From: Costus lasius
Lineage: Eukaryota > Streptophyta > Magnoliopsida > Zingiberales > Costaceae
Assembly: GCA_027563935.2 (NCBI GenBank)
Contig: CM050449.1
Coordinates: 92,895,176-92,959,175 of the forward strand
Direction of reading: 5' to 3'
Length of the DNA stretch: 64,000 nucleotides
In this document: piece after piece, positions 11,900 through 58,978 of the stretch
How the letters are laid out: each line of letters starts with the position of its first letter
Numbering within the stretch: position 1 is the first letter of the stretch
Translations under genes and position numbers: made by a program
The notes under the pieces: generated by a model
The model's database searches: none
What the model saw: the letters and a program-made list of their open reading frames with translations, nothing else
Told to the model about the DNA's origin: nothing

Positions 11900-13805
11900 C
11901 AATGCTAACCAACAACTAATGCGATTTGTGAAGCACATGAATAAGTATTATACTATTACTATCTTCCACACGTTCTTTTATGACATGCTGGATGTAATCA
12001 ATATATGAGCTTAGTAGTTCACCTATATATAGATTTTGTCCATGCAATATCATTTGAACAATATTAGATCATCAATATGCAATAAGTAGCAATCAAAAGG
12101 CATGCAATAACATTCAACATCGTTTACCAAGAAACACGGAGAAATATATACAAATGATTTGTATTTCGATTCTTCTTCAAGTATTCTCGCTAAAATCAAT
12201 TTGGTGTATGCATCAATAGCCTATTTACAAATGAACAATAGATTCAACATATTAACTATATAAAAATGAACAAGTTATAATCCTTACATTATCCTCCACC
12301 ATATCTCCATAAAGAATTTCACAAACTTAGGATTTATACAAACCCCATTGCATGCCTTCATTAATTCTCTCTATGGGAGTAGCTAAAAATTCGTCAAGCA
12401 CATCACACAAGTCATCACTTATTATAGCCCGGCCCTTATACTTTTTTTTTAGAAACTAGAAGAAAACATAATTTCTTTAGTTATCATTATAATATGTTGC
12501 AAAAAATATGTTACAAAAATAGTCTACTTTATCAATATTCCCTTATCAGTAATTGGTTTAGGGTCTTCATCTTCATCATCAATTTCAGTAACCTAGTTAA
12601 GCAATATTTTGTTAGCAATATATTAATAGTAAAATTCATAGAAAATTTATAAAAACTTCATAGTAAAATACCTTTGAAAATTTTTTCCCTTTTTGTTTTC
12701 TTACATGGGCTTGTGTGTATGGAGTTCTTCTACATTGTTTGCCTACCATGTGTCGTCTCCCCCTTCGTACATATGTAATATTTGGATGCTTTATTTTTTT
12801 TTCTTCCAACTTTTTATTTGCTTCTTCAATAATTTCTTGTTTTACCTCACATTGAAAGAAAAAGAATGTATTTTTTTTGGTAGATGTAAGAATACAATAA
12901 ATACAACAATATAACTAAAATATTTACCACCTCTGTAGTCTCATGTCAAAGATGTAAGGGAGATGAAGGAACTAATTCGCTAAATGTAAGTGTCATACCA
13001 TATTTTTATTTATTTTTGCCATTATTTTGCTCAATGTAGCTTTCCTTACAAGCTTAACTTTGGGCCATCTATAGAGCTGAGAAAATAGCCCAATTTCAAT
13101 GACATCTTTATGCAATAAAGTTGCTCATAAAATAATATCTATAAAATAAATAAATCTAGAACATCAAAAGTATGTAAACTGACATATATTTAAAAACAAA
13201 AGATGAGTTATACTTACCTTGAGCACAATTGCACATCCATTGATGTTGAGAAAGCTTTTCTTTATGGGCTTATTTAATTCATTTACAAGAAACCTATAAG
13301 TGGCCTCTACTTAGTTGAATTTATTTATATGATCAATATTATCTATATAACTAACTAAGCTACTTGGGATTGTATAATTATTTCTAGAAAATAAAAATAT
13401 ATAAAATACATACAAAACTATAATTTTTTAAAAAATATCATGATTATAATGTTAGTATATATATGCCTCCTTTAATTTCTTTTGTAGGCTTATTGTTTTA
13501 CACATTGGCCTTTAAATTCTTCATATAAAACATCAGACTTTGATATACCTTTTCCTAAATCTACAACTATACCTTTATCTTTTATACCAAGGATGAGTGA
13601 TACATCCTTCAAATTAAAATGAACTAAATTACCATTAATAAGAAAGCCATTGTTTGGTCTATCCCACCAATGTTGAATTAGATATTCTAAATTGTTTGAA
13701 TCTAACTTAACTAAGAGACCTTGTCAAAAATAGCCAAAAGGTGTATCTGCTAAGAAGTTATCTTCTACTCTAACTAAATTTGTAAGTTCTTTAAAAAAAG
13801 GTGTG
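11900..13805 (-). pseudogene. Broken gene resembling plant Ulp1-type (C48 peptidase) transposon proteins
   Basis: Read on the minus strand from about 13,805: a segment with HWWDRPNNGFLINGNLVHF then NLKDVSLILGI (about 13,600-13,700), which resembles the N-terminal domain found before plant Ulp1-like proteases. A segment FLVNELNKPIKKSFLNINGC follows near 13,250-13,300, ending at a donor-like AAG|GTAAGTATAA near 13,220. An acidic linker VTEIDDEDEDPKP follows at about 12,550-12,600, and then IDAYTKLILARILEEESKY near 12,180-12,215, resembling the start of the protease domain. Stops and shifts interrupt it and I see no intact His-Asp-Cys triad. Such genes are often carried by MULE or CACTA elements. 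The family assignment is inference. Confidence 0.4.
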
Positions 13806-13969
13806 CATTCTGTTTATATTATACCTACTAGGTATATTTCTACTTAAGTTTTTTTTTAGTTGTAGGGATACCATATGAAGAACCAACTGATGCTTTACTG
13901 TCATAACCTATTCTTGATGACTCCACAACCTAAAAAAATAATATATAAAAAAAAATCAAGTGAAAGAAG

Positions 13970-14060
13970 TCTTACATTAGTCACATGAAGTCCTGTCATA
14001 TAAGATTCTATATTAGTCACATGAAGTCCTTTGTTACAAATATGAAGTCCTACGTTAGCA
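13970..14060 (+). repeat. Short tandem repeat, three copies of a CATGAAGTCCT-type word
   Basis: ATTAGTCACATGAAGTCCT occurs at about 13,976 and 14,014, and a shorter ATATGAAGTCCTACGTTAG at about 14,040. Imperfect, low copy; no coding function seen. Confidence 0.65.
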
Positions 14061-14094
14061 TATATGCAAAGGCTATACTCTTCCTGTGAGGAGC

Positions 14095-14360
14095 CATCGA
14101 GAATTCACAAAGCTGGGAGCGCCAAGGAGTGCTGTTGGAGACGAGAGCTGAGTAGTTGAACTAAGGTTAGAGCTGTGGCTAGAGTCCAGAGAAGAGGGCA
14201 GAGCTGAGAGCCGGGAGCCAAATGCTGGGAGGGTGGAGCCAGAGGCTAGAGCTGGGAGTCAGAGTCGGGAGCCGGAGAATCCAGAGTTAGGAGCTGAGAG
14301 CACAGAGAGCTGGGAGCGGAGACCCCTAGCCCATGAGAGAAGGCTAGGGTGGAACCGAGA
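14095..14360 (+). repeat. Purine-rich minisatellite (GAGCTGGGAG / GAGCTGAGAG words)
   Basis: Words such as GAGCTGAGAGCCGGGAGCC, GAGCTGGGAGTCAGAGTCGG and GAGCTGAGAGCACAGAGAGC recur about every 20-35 bases. The open frames across it (for example 14,233-14,532) reflect this composition rather than a gene: several frames on both strands are open at once. Confidence 0.7.
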
Positions 14361-14399
14361 GCTAGTTGCCAAAGTTGGGAGGCGATTTGGGAGAGCCGA

Positions 14400-14600
14400 G
14401 AACTGCGTTTGGCAACCCGCAGGTCAAGCGGGCCGCCGGTCAAAGGGGGTACGTGGCTTCCTCCTGGCCACAAATATTTTTTCGGCCCGCCCCGCTCCGC
14501 CCCGCGCGCTCTTTACTCCCAAACGCGCTTGAGATCGAGCGAGGGAGCGAGGGAGCGAGGAGATGAGAGAGAGAGAGAGAGAGTGTGTGTGTGGGGACAA
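14400..14600. other. GC-rich island ending in GA and GT microsatellites
   Basis: GC-rich sequence with many CpG between 14,400 and 14,560, then GAGGGAGC repeats, (GA)n at about 14,565-14,582 and (GT)n at 14,583-14,592. It could be an old promoter or transposon end for the minus-strand pseudogene to its left; no direct proof. Confidence 0.4.
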
Positions 14601-14639
14601 GTGGAAAATGAAAAATAAAATTTAGGGTTTAAATAGGTA

Positions 14640-15414
14640 CAATAAAAAGATTTAATTAATACGTGTAAGCATCTAAACAATTCACCACCTAATTTATTTT
14701 TGATATGTGATGCACGACTCCCCTGTTCATGTTTCCTTATAGTTATAGTGATTCTTGATATATTGATATATCTGGTTACTTTATTTTTGATACATGTTAT
14801 TACTTCATTGTTTACGAGGTTATTGACATAAACATATTTGTTATATTGTTAAATGCATGTATCTTTGGCTTTATGCTAGATTATTATATTATCATATTGC
14901 ATTCTTTTCCCTTTGGTTTCAAATGACTGCCCATCCACTAGAGAACTAAGTTGTTTTAAAAATTAACACTATGTTTACATGGAAAAAAATTTTAAATTTT
15001 TTTTCTTTATTTTTTAGAGAGAGAAAAATGGAAAGGTAAATGAAGAACTAAGATGTTTTTTTTCTTTTTCATTTTGGATTCAACCCAATTTGAATAAAAA
15101 TTGAAGGTTAAAAAACACTAATATATATATAATAAATAAAAGAAAATTTAATTTTTCAATGATAATTTGCCCAATTATTATGGAAAACAAAACTAAACAG
15201 GTGGCACACATGTTATTATTACTGTACACAAGGCTAAATGTCTTTGGTCCCCTAATAAAGATGACTCAGAATTGACGCATAACACCACCTTCTCGTGAAT
15301 CTCATCGAGCGAGGCTTCGAGCGTTCGTTTTAATTTCCTCTGCTCGCTACCGCCGTCGTCCTCCAGATTTCTCTTTGTTCAGAGTTTAAGTGATCAGCGC
15401 TTGGCACGTCGGAG
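14640..15414 (+). promoter_or_regulatory. Upstream region and 5' leader of SDH1
   Basis: The 775 bases before the SDH1 ATG hold no gene. An AT-rich block lies at 15,118-15,150 (ATATATATATAATAAATAAAAG) and a C/T-rich, CpG-bearing leader at about 15,290-15,410, as is common for housekeeping 5' UTRs. The start of transcription cannot be placed from the sequence, and a TATA box is not assigned. Confidence 0.5.
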
Positions 15415-50799
<35,385 letters not shown>

Positions 50800-51000
50800 T
50801 GTCCATCTTTCAAGCTAGCATCAATTTTTCAGTGCTCGGTAGGAAACGTTACAATTTTCGAGTTAAATAATGGAACAATATGTCCTATTGAAATAGACAA
50901 TGACCCATGTGTCTGACAAAGCTCACATCATTATTTTGGTTATGTTAGATAGTTTTTGTTACAAAGTATGATAAACCCATCTTTTCATCTCAAGTAAGAA
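50800..51000 (+). other. SDH1 3' untranslated region (extent approximate)
   Basis: AT-rich sequence after the stop. AATAAT at about 50,866 and similar A-rich words could serve as plant polyadenylation signals. The cleavage site cannot be set from sequence alone. Confidence 0.5.
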
Positions 51001-53834
51001 TTTGCCTGTAATCTGGCTTGTTATTTCTTCCACAATATGTAATTTCTTTCCATTGCATGATTTCAACAGTAAAAATATTCGTCAAAGATTTTTCTATGCC
51101 TTTGAGAGATGCTACTGGGGAATGGTAATTGGAATTGAAATTTCGATCGGATAATTTCTTTTCTAATTTACTGGATCCTTATCTCCCCTAAAATGCGTTA
51201 GAGTAGTTGTCTAGTGGCAAATGATCAAGAGTTAGAGAGAGCAGTAGTATTGAGGCAACAGATTCTGGATATTGAATATTGGCTAACTTTTATGTATGCT
51301 GGTAAATCAAAAATATAAGAATTGGACCCAAGTTTTTGGGTTATGAACTCAATCCATGATTATACAATTTTTTAAAAAGTATTTAAGGGAAGTGTATAGA
51401 GCATGAATGCAAGAACATTCTCGTTACATTGTATACGTTTTTTTTTCCTTGATGCAATTTATTATCGTCATTACTTAAAAAGAAAATTGTCATTTAACAT
51501 TTACACAAACCTTTCAAATATGCTTAGTATAGCTCTCAGCTAATTTTGATGGTAAAAAAAAACTTATAGTAGATTTTTTTTTTCATATAATTCTTAGAGC
51601 CAATTTAATATAAGTCTTAATATCCAAAATTTTCTCCAACAATACGTCTAAGGAGGTTTTTATGGTTGTTCCAAAAGACTTTCCAAAAGCAGCTTATATA
51701 TTTCACATCTTAATCTTACATAATGGTGGATGACAATCTATGTAATTATATCATTTCCTTAAAAGGAATTTAGCCTGATGAGAAATATCCTAAGACTCCA
51801 TACATGGTATACAAATTTTGCATTTTAGAGAACTTATCAAGTATGAATTAGTAAGAATTATGCTCTTGAGTAGTTTTTGGCAAAATGGAAAAATAAATTC
51901 CTTATCATTCTAAGATTCATATGGGATAGGCAATAGGGTAGAAAGACTAGTATTCTTTTAATAGCTTTCTCCATCCAATAGATACAACATGAAGATACTA
52001 GAGCCAAGAGGCTAAAACTTAGTCACTTGGAAGAGTTTGAGTGAACAAAGCATAAGATCACTAGGCAGAGCCTTAATCACTGAAGCAGCACATATGTCCC
52101 TATTAATAGTTATAAAAAAAACTCATTAGTGATTTGGGCTTATATATAGATAATAAACTCTCTGAAAGATTTTTATGCTCGAGCGTTTTAGGGCATTTGT
52201 TCTATTGAGTGTGTAGATCACTCGTGTAGATTTTTAGATTTAGTCACTTGTCGCATTCTTTGAGTTGTGGAAACAAACTCATTCATGTAGAGAAACATAG
52301 GTGAGTCATAATTTAAGGAGGGATGCATGAAGGTTGAGCTCATAGGAGCGGAACTGGAGGTCAGGAAATAGAGGTTTATAATGATTTTAGGTATACAAAA
52401 TTGAAGCTCAAAAATGTTTTTGAGAAAAAAAAAATGATAATGATATAAAGCGATGATCATGGATAATGCATGTAATGTCCTAATTGATTACAAGTTACAT
52501 TATATGCTAACTAAGCAAAGACAACATGATATCAAGACAAAAAAGCAATAAGCTAATTCATAACTTAAATGCTCACTAAATATTTTGGGGCTGAAGGAAT
52601 TGCCCAAATTGTGTGAAGGTTGACTCCATCAAAAAAAATTGTAAAGGAGATAATATGCATAGTTTCTATTTTTGTTTAGAACAATTCCATAATCTATAGG
52701 GCAAAAATGTGACCATCAGAATGCACCTTTACAATGCTTAAGTAGTAAATAAGTTATAGACTTTATTTTAAACCATCTATGAGTCATAGTCTCAATAACT
52801 AACTATTATGGTGGTATGGAAGGTCCACCACCTATTCCTCTCGAATTATCCAATGTTTAGTGGTTTGAAACTCTCCTACCTATGGTTTTAAAAATTGGTT
52901 AGTACAACTCGATAACAATTGGTACTAGTGGTTCGAGCCAATATTTAGAAACTCGGTCCATACTGTCCAGTATGGGTAGTGCGTACTGGTTTGATGCAGA
53001 GCCGCATGTGAAGGGGAAAAGTTATAGAGCAGCTAAAGCAGAAGAGTCTTGGAGATGCACATGATGCAAAAGAGTCATAGAGTGGTTGGGTGATAGGAGC
53101 AAGAAGGAGGAGGGAAGAAGAGAAAGTATAGGAGGAAGTGTTGGGCTTGTACTGTGTAGGCGTGTGTGCTATTAAACTAGAAAAGTTAAAGAGTGTTTGA
53201 ATCATCACCACATGGGCTGCAAACCCACTTCTTGTGAACTGAAGGCTTGTCCCCTTCTCTTGCCGGCTATTCCCATGCTATTGAATGTAAAGGGTTGTAT
53301 TAAATAATCCATCATGTTTAATTTATTCTTAATAATAATACTCCAAAATGAATCATTATATTTTAAATATAATATATGCAATAATTTGCTTCATTGTAAT
53401 GTAAAATATTTTTCTACAACACACCACAGTAATTCACCTAAACAACTTAGCATTTACCCTAAAAAGCACTTTACCAAATTACATTTTTCTGACTAACACA
53501 ACTACAACAACACAATGTTACCAAAAAGAACTGTTGTCTCTACAAATAGTATAATGTCTTTTATCTCTCCACTACACCAAACAACTGACCAAAAATAAAG
53601 AAAAATTAATTGTATAATTGTGTTTAAGACAATCGTTTTAATAGAGTTAAGTCATATTTATGTTGTGCTTGGCTTATTCTTAATTAGTTAAAGCCATGTA
53701 ATATAGTATGATCCAAAATAATACCTGCTCATTTAAGTTAAAAACTGCTAATTAAGTTCCCTTTCTTTTGTCCATGTAAAGTCTCTTTTTAATATTTCTA
53801 GGTACTAGGCAATGTTGACGGCAAAAAAAGTGAG
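51001..53834. other. 3' flank of SDH1, no gene seen
   Basis: AT-rich. ORFs on either strand are short with no domain. At 52,880-53,000 a degenerate relative of the AACCAATGTTTAAAAAACCGGTCC repeat occurs. Otherwise nothing I can identify. Confidence 0.45.
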
Positions 53835-53891
53835 ATTAATTAATTAATTAATTAATTAATTGATTGATTAATTAGTTATTAATTAATTGAC
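53835..53891 (+). repeat. ATTA microsatellite
   Basis: About 13 units of TTAA/ATTA with two TGAT variants. Confidence 0.9.
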
Positions 53892-54189
53892 TAAAAATCT
53901 ATGCTGAATCAGCCATGCAGTAAAAAAAAACGAGTGAGAGGTGGAATTGGAATTCAATATCGTGTTGACACAGTAAAAAATAATAATAAAAAGTGGAGAA
54001 GTGAAATTGGATCGTGGCCCCTAAATTTGGGAAGAAAAAAAATAAAATAAAAAATAGAGAGAAAAAAAATCATGAGAGCCTTCGAACAAGAAGGATGCAA
54101 AAATAAATTATTATTTTAGAAAGTGGGGTAAATAAAAATAGCAAAGGAATTAATATAAAAGGGGGTGTCTGGCCCTAAAGAACACACAG

Positions 54190-54265
54190 AGAATTTTACA
54201 AGGTCCAGACACTGAAGCTAAGAAGACACACAGAGATCACAACGTCTAGACACTGACGCTGAGAA
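54190..54265 (+). repeat. Imperfect 48-bp duplication (ACACACAGAGA ... CAGACACTGA)
   Basis: ACACACAGAGAATTTTACAA with GGTCCAGACACTGAAGCTAA, and ACACACAGAGATCACAACGT with CTAGACACTGACGCTGAG. Two units. Confidence 0.7.
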
Positions 54266-54889
54266 AAACCCTACGAGAAGACTTTTTTCTATCCCTTCTT
54301 CTTTCTCACTCTATTCTCACGGAGAGGATACTCCTATAAAATCACTTTTGCGAAGAGTAAACTCTGGACTAAATTCTAGAGAACAATACTTTAGTTAAAA
54401 AAAATATCGAACAAATTCAAAAAAAAATAAAAAATTATCGCTGCCATTTGGAATCTAATTACAGCCGTAATCGAATACTTGGATCAAAATTCAAAGTGAC
54501 CACCCTATTCACCACTCAACCGACAGTGCACTCGACACAATATCTTCAGACGATCCTTCCATCAAATCTAGGCAACAAATCAAGAACAAACTTCATCTAT
54601 GCCTTCTCCTCGAGCATGCACATTGACAGATGAGAGGATCGGTCCATCGGATGACTAGATCAGCGGAATCGAGCAATTTCACGCCGGCGACCCTATTTTC
54701 GCCGAGGTGACTTTAAACCTTCGATTCACCGCTGATTCTCCATTGGACAATGCCAAACTCAGGCCATGAGTTCCTCTGGACATAGAGAGGGTACCCCCGA
54801 AATTGATTGAATGGAGGAGTGACGAGTGGCCGACGGCAACGAACCCTAACACTCGCACGCCGCCATCTCCATCGTGGGTGACAAGAGAA

Positions 54890-55470
54890 AGAATGGACGG
54901 TCTAGATTTGTTCAAACAAAATAGACGGTTCAGATTGGAATCAAATCGATGATCCAGATTATTTCAAGCCATATCGGACAACCGAGATTAATTTGATCTA
55001 ATAAATTGAATCCAACGGTTTAGATTCATTCAAATCAAATCAACGGTCCAAATCTGCATCAAATCTGACGATCGAGATTACTTCAAGTTTAATCGGACGA
55101 CTGAGATCAATCTAATTTAATAAACTAAATCCAACGGTCCAAATCCATTCATATCAAATCTAATGGTCGAGATATGAATAAAGATTGACGATTGAGATTA
55201 CTTCGAACACAATCGGACGGTTGAGATCAATCCAATCTAATAAATTGAATCCAATGGATCATATTCATCCACATCAAATCCAACGGCTCAGATCTATCCG
55301 CATTATATCCGACTGTCCTGATTTGAACAAAAAGCAACGGTCCAGATTACCCCAAGCAACATTGGACGATGAACGTTAATCTGATTTAAATAAACTAAAT
55401 CCAATGGCAACAATTCATCTAGCCAAAATCTAATGGATTAGATTAAATCAAACGTCGATCAAATGGCCCA
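54890..55470 (+). repeat. 119-bp tandem array with AATCCAACGGTCCAGAT core
   Basis: Unit starts AATCCAACGGTTT (about 55,010), AATCCAACGGTCC (about 55,128), AATCCAATGGATC (about 55,248), and AATCCAATGGCAA (about 55,397). Each unit holds further AACGG, GACGAT and GATCGAGATTA subunits about 28 bases apart. A higher-order repeat. Confidence 0.75.
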
Positions 55471-55499
55471 GATCTTTTACTTTGATTGAATGATCAGGA

Positions 55500-56090
55500 G
55501 TAATCATATGCGAACGAATGGCTCAGATATAAATTTGAAATGAAGGACTGAGAATGATCGGAATGTATCTAGATCAATCGGATGAATTTTGACATGATCC
55601 AGGTATCAATCCCTACTAAATCATGATTGATCTTTCCAAATATGATATCAGATTTTTGATTCGAGACTTGAATTGAAGCAAATTTGTGAATTTAAATGAA
55701 TGGTCATGATGAATCAGATCTAAATTTGAAATGAACGGCTAAAACTAATCTGAGCACATCTAGGTCAATTAGATGACTTTTGAATTGATCAAGGTGTTGA
55801 TCCCTACTTAACAGAATTTGATCTTTCCAAATATGATATAGGATTTTCAATCTGAATTCTAGATTGAAGCAGATTTATGAATTTAAGTGAACGGTCATGA
55901 TGAGTTTGATCTAAATTTCAAATCAATGGCTAAAATTGATCTAAGCATATCGAGGTCAAATCGGTTGACTTTTGATGTGATCAAGGAGTTGATCCCTATT
56001 AAATTGAGTTTAATCTTTCCAAATATAATATCAGATTTTCAATCTGAGACCTGAATTGAAAAAAAATTACAAATTTAAATAGACGTTCAT
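55500..56090 (+). repeat. 191-bp tandem array, nearly three units
   Basis: TTGATCCCTACT or equivalent falls at 55,606, 55,797 and 55,989, that is every 191-192 bases. GATCTTTCCAAATATGATAT repeats in all three. The third unit is truncated. Confidence 0.85.
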
Positions 56091-56139
56091 GAGAAAATCA
56101 AATATTTGATGGCTGAAGATAGTCTGAGATAATTGGAAT

Positions 56140-57090
56140 CGAAATATTCAATAAGCCATAATGGCTAGATATTTTTTTTAAATTAAATATTCAATAAGCC
56201 ATCGAGGCTGGATAAAAAATCTCTGAAAATCTTAATACATCACAATGAAATATTATTTGGGAGGTGCGTACGTCCACGTTTATCGTCGGTCGTAACTCCT
56301 TAATATGATATTGTATTGTTAAGGTTGAATATCCAATAAGTCATTGAGACCGAACGTTTTTCAAACTAAAATATCCAATAAGCCATTGAGGCTGGATATT
56401 TAATATCCAACAAGCCGTCAAGGCTGGACATCTTCAAAATAAAATATCCAACAAACGCTGAGGCGAGATATTATCTCAAATTGAATATCCAATAATTTGT
56501 CAAGGTCGAATAATTCATAATTTAAAATATCCAATAAGCCATTGAGGCCAGATATTTTCTAAATTTTATATCCAACAAGCCGCTGAGGTTGGATAATTCA
56601 CAAATGAAAATATCCAATAAGCCATTCAGGTTGGATTTTTTTTTCAAATTGAATATCCAATAAGCCATCAAGGCCAAATATTTTACAAATTCAAATACTC
56701 ACAAGCCATCAAGGTCGAGCGTATACTAAATTCAAATGCTCACAAGTCGTCAAAACCAAGCACATGTCTAATTCAAATGCTCAGAAGTCGTCAAGGAAGA
56801 GCACATGCCAAATTCAAATGCTCATAAGCCACCAAGGGCCGAGTACTTATCCAATTCAAATACTCACAAGCCATTAAGGCCGAGCACATGCCAAATTTAA
56901 ATGCTCATAAGCCACAAAGGGCCAAGTAGTTATCAAATTCAAATGCTCATAAGCCATCAAGACTCAACACATGCCAAATTCAAATGCTCACAAGCCACCA
57001 AAAGCCGAGCACATGTCAAATTCAAATGCTCATAAGATATTAAGGCTGAGTATTTTTCAAATTAAATATCCAATGAACCATTGCAAGGCT
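56140..57090 (+). repeat. Short-unit arrays: AATATCCAATAAGCCATTGAGGCC and AATGCTCACAAGCCATCAAGG
   Basis: A first zone (to about 56,680) has units AATATCCAATAAGCCATTGA with GGCCGGATATTTTC; a second (to about 57,050) has AAATTCAAATGCTCACAAGC with CATCAAGGCCGAGCACATGC. About 20 units in all. The AT-rich half of the unit drifted while the AAGCC-AAGG core stayed. Confidence 0.85.
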
Positions 57091-57275
57091 AGATATCTCC
57101 TTAGACACAAATCATCCAAATCGACGAAGACTTTTCTCTTCTATCATTTTTTTCTGAATTTAATTATGTATTTTTGTTATAATGTTTAATGAATCATTTT
57201 GTTCAGCTATCTTTTTATTATTTTATAACATATATCTCTCAATCAAAGGTGTCCTAATTTTCAGGGGTAATTAAC

Positions 57276-57295
57276 AATGAGTGCTTGCACTCATT
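57276..57295 (+). other. Conserved 9-bp-stem hairpin, copy B
   Basis: AATGAGTGCTTGCACTCATT: perfect 9-bp stem with TT loop. Compare 47,687-47,706. Confidence 0.8.
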
Positions 57296-57400
57296 GGAAG
57301 CCAGAACTACTAAACAAAAAATTTTATTTTTTATAAGATGAATTTAAAAAGATCAATCATATTTAAACATCACTAAAAAAGACCCCACACACAGTTCGAC

Positions 57401-58420
57401 TTGAAGCACTTGGAGATGAAGTTTTCCCACCTTTGGACAACCTATGTAGAAGATGATTGGACTCGAAGCTAATGGACTATGGATGGAGTGCCCACCCTCA
57501 ACCATAGCCATATGTGAGAGGGGATTGTGTTGGTCACAACATGATATTGTATTAATTATTATGCCACTACATCATGGATGGCCAATTTGATAGTATATCA
57601 TGAATGTGACCTAATAAGGAAATAAATTCTCATTATTAAATATTGGGCCATTATTTATATATCTTAGCAAAAAAAAAATCAATAAATATAAGAATTGGAC
57701 CCAAGTTTTTTAATTGAAGATGTTTTTCATAAGGCTAACAAAATATTTCCTTTATTGAGTATATTTTCTATTGTCAAATGATTATCATGTCTAAAATTTA
57801 AAAATATTTGAATAAATAAACCAAAATTGTTAAAAAGTTTATATAAATATTAAAAATTAAGATTAACCTTGTTCTTGTTATTTCCATCAAAAACTTCTCA
57901 TCAATTGATGTGCAAACTTAACTCATATCTCATTGGTTGTTTTTATGTACCCAAATTAGTATAAAAAAAATCCAATCCAACAACACTTCACTTCCTTGAT
58001 ACACAAGTTGTGAAATTCACTCAGCACATGAAAAAATAATGTTGAAGAGTAATGTTGATTTATTCCCATTTAATGCCATAAACATACAGTGTAAATCATG
58101 CTTCTTCATCTTTGTAGAGAATCAAAAGTTGTTTGACATGCTATTAGTATGCTATGCGTATACTATAGAACTTAACAATGCACATATTTGCGAACACATA
58201 CAAATATAATAAAACAAATTGCTCATTTAAGGATCCAATTAGTTGATATAAACAAGAGTTTGCTCCTTGTAAAATTAGGCAACAATAAGTATTAATTAAT
58301 AAGTGGTGCAGGATCGCCTCCTTTGTTTATTGTTGTGAAAAAAAAAAACCATATTGTTTCTAAGGGAAGGAAATCAATCTTGACATGTAAATTTAACACT
58401 TTCACGCCATTAATGATCAT
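57401..58420. other. Upstream region of PR-1, no gene seen
   Basis: AT-rich. Two TTGACATG words at about 58,133 and 58,380 contain the W-box core TTGAC, which WRKY factors bind in PR promoters; this is motif matching only. A 34-bp word (AATATAAGAATTGGACCCAA at its centre) is shared with 51,312. Confidence 0.45.
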
Positions 58421-58486
58421 CTATAAATCGATGTCACATTCCATAATCAACAACAACAACAACAATAACAAAATTATAGAAGAAAG
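58421..58486 (+). promoter_or_regulatory. PR-1 core promoter and CAA-repeat leader
   Basis: TATAAAT at 58,422-58,428, then a leader with (CAA)n from about 58,448 to 58,470 and AGAAAGATGG around the start codon. The TATA-to-leader distance fits transcription starting near 58,450. CAA-repeat leaders are known to aid translation in plants; that role here is inferred. Confidence 0.7.
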
Positions 58487-58978
58487 ATGGCCTCTTTGTG
58501 CTCTTTTTCGACCCTCGCTTGTGTCATATTCTTCGCCATGGCATGTGTTGCTGCCTTGGCACAAAACTCCCCAAACGACTTTGTGAATGCCCACAACTCT
58601 GCCCGTGCCGCTGTCGGTGTGGGTCCAGTCTCATGGGACGATGATCTTGCAGCCTATGCCCTCAAGTATGCCAACCAACGTAGGAGCGATTGCCAACTCA
58701 AGCACTCCAACGGACCCTTTGGTGAGAACATTTTTTGGGGGTCTGGAAATGACTTCACAGGCGTGGATGCTGTCCAAAACTGGGTCTCTGAGAAGCAATA
58801 CTATGATTACCAAAGTAACAGTTGCGCCATGGGCAACAAGTGTGGGCACTACACACAAGTGGTGTGGCGTTCGTCCACGACCATTGGCTGTGCTCGAGTG
58901 GAGTGCCTTAGTGGCGGGACCTTCATCATCTGCAACTACAATCCTCCGGGCAACTATGTGGGTGAGCGGCCATACTAA
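58487..58978 (+). CDS. PR1: Pathogenesis-related protein 1 (CAP superfamily), intronless
   Basis: 163 aa, secreted. A signal peptide (1-25, hydrophobic, ending in AALA) precedes [23 protein letters not shown]-domain features: His36, [21 protein letters not shown] (the His of the tetrad) and the C-terminal [15 protein letters not shown]. Six Cys in the mature protein fit three disulfides. Known: PR-1 proteins accumulate in salicylate-dependent defence, bind sterols, and may release the CAPE peptide (here [11 protein letters not shown]) from the C-terminus. Full family length, no break. Isoform and inducibility cannot be told from sequence. Confidence 0.95.
   Translation: MASLCSFSTLACVIFFAMACVAALAQNSPNDFVNAHNSARAAVGVGPVSWDDDLAAYALKYANQRRSDCQLKHSNGPFGENIFWGSGNDFTGVDAVQNWVSEKQYYDYQSNSCAMGNKCGHYTQVVWRSSTTIGCARVECLSGGTFIICNYNPPGNYVGERPY

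Larger units (their letters stand above)
54170..57400 (+). mobile_element. Tandem-repeat-bearing element, copy B
   Basis: Four successive repeat zones: a 48-bp duplication (54,190-54,265), a 119-bp array (54,890-55,470), a 191-bp array (55,500-56,090), and short-unit arrays to 57,090. It ends with the GGTAATTAACAATGAG block that it shares with 47,675-47,720. No protein is coded. Edges are inferred; AAAGACCCC at about 57,390 matches TTTGACCCC of copy A. Confidence 0.6.

Noticed and set aside
14233..14618. Several overlapping ORFs of 66-99 codons on both strands
   Set aside because: They sit on a purine-rich minisatellite and GC-rich island; all frames are open together, with no domain.
52218..53211. 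Minus-strand ORFs of 80-88 codons
   Set aside because: No domain, AT-rich composition like the flanks, and no splice context.
57276..57295. Helitron 3' hairpin
   Set aside because: The stem is right in size but no CTRR end follows at the expected 10-12 bases, and no 5' TC end was found.
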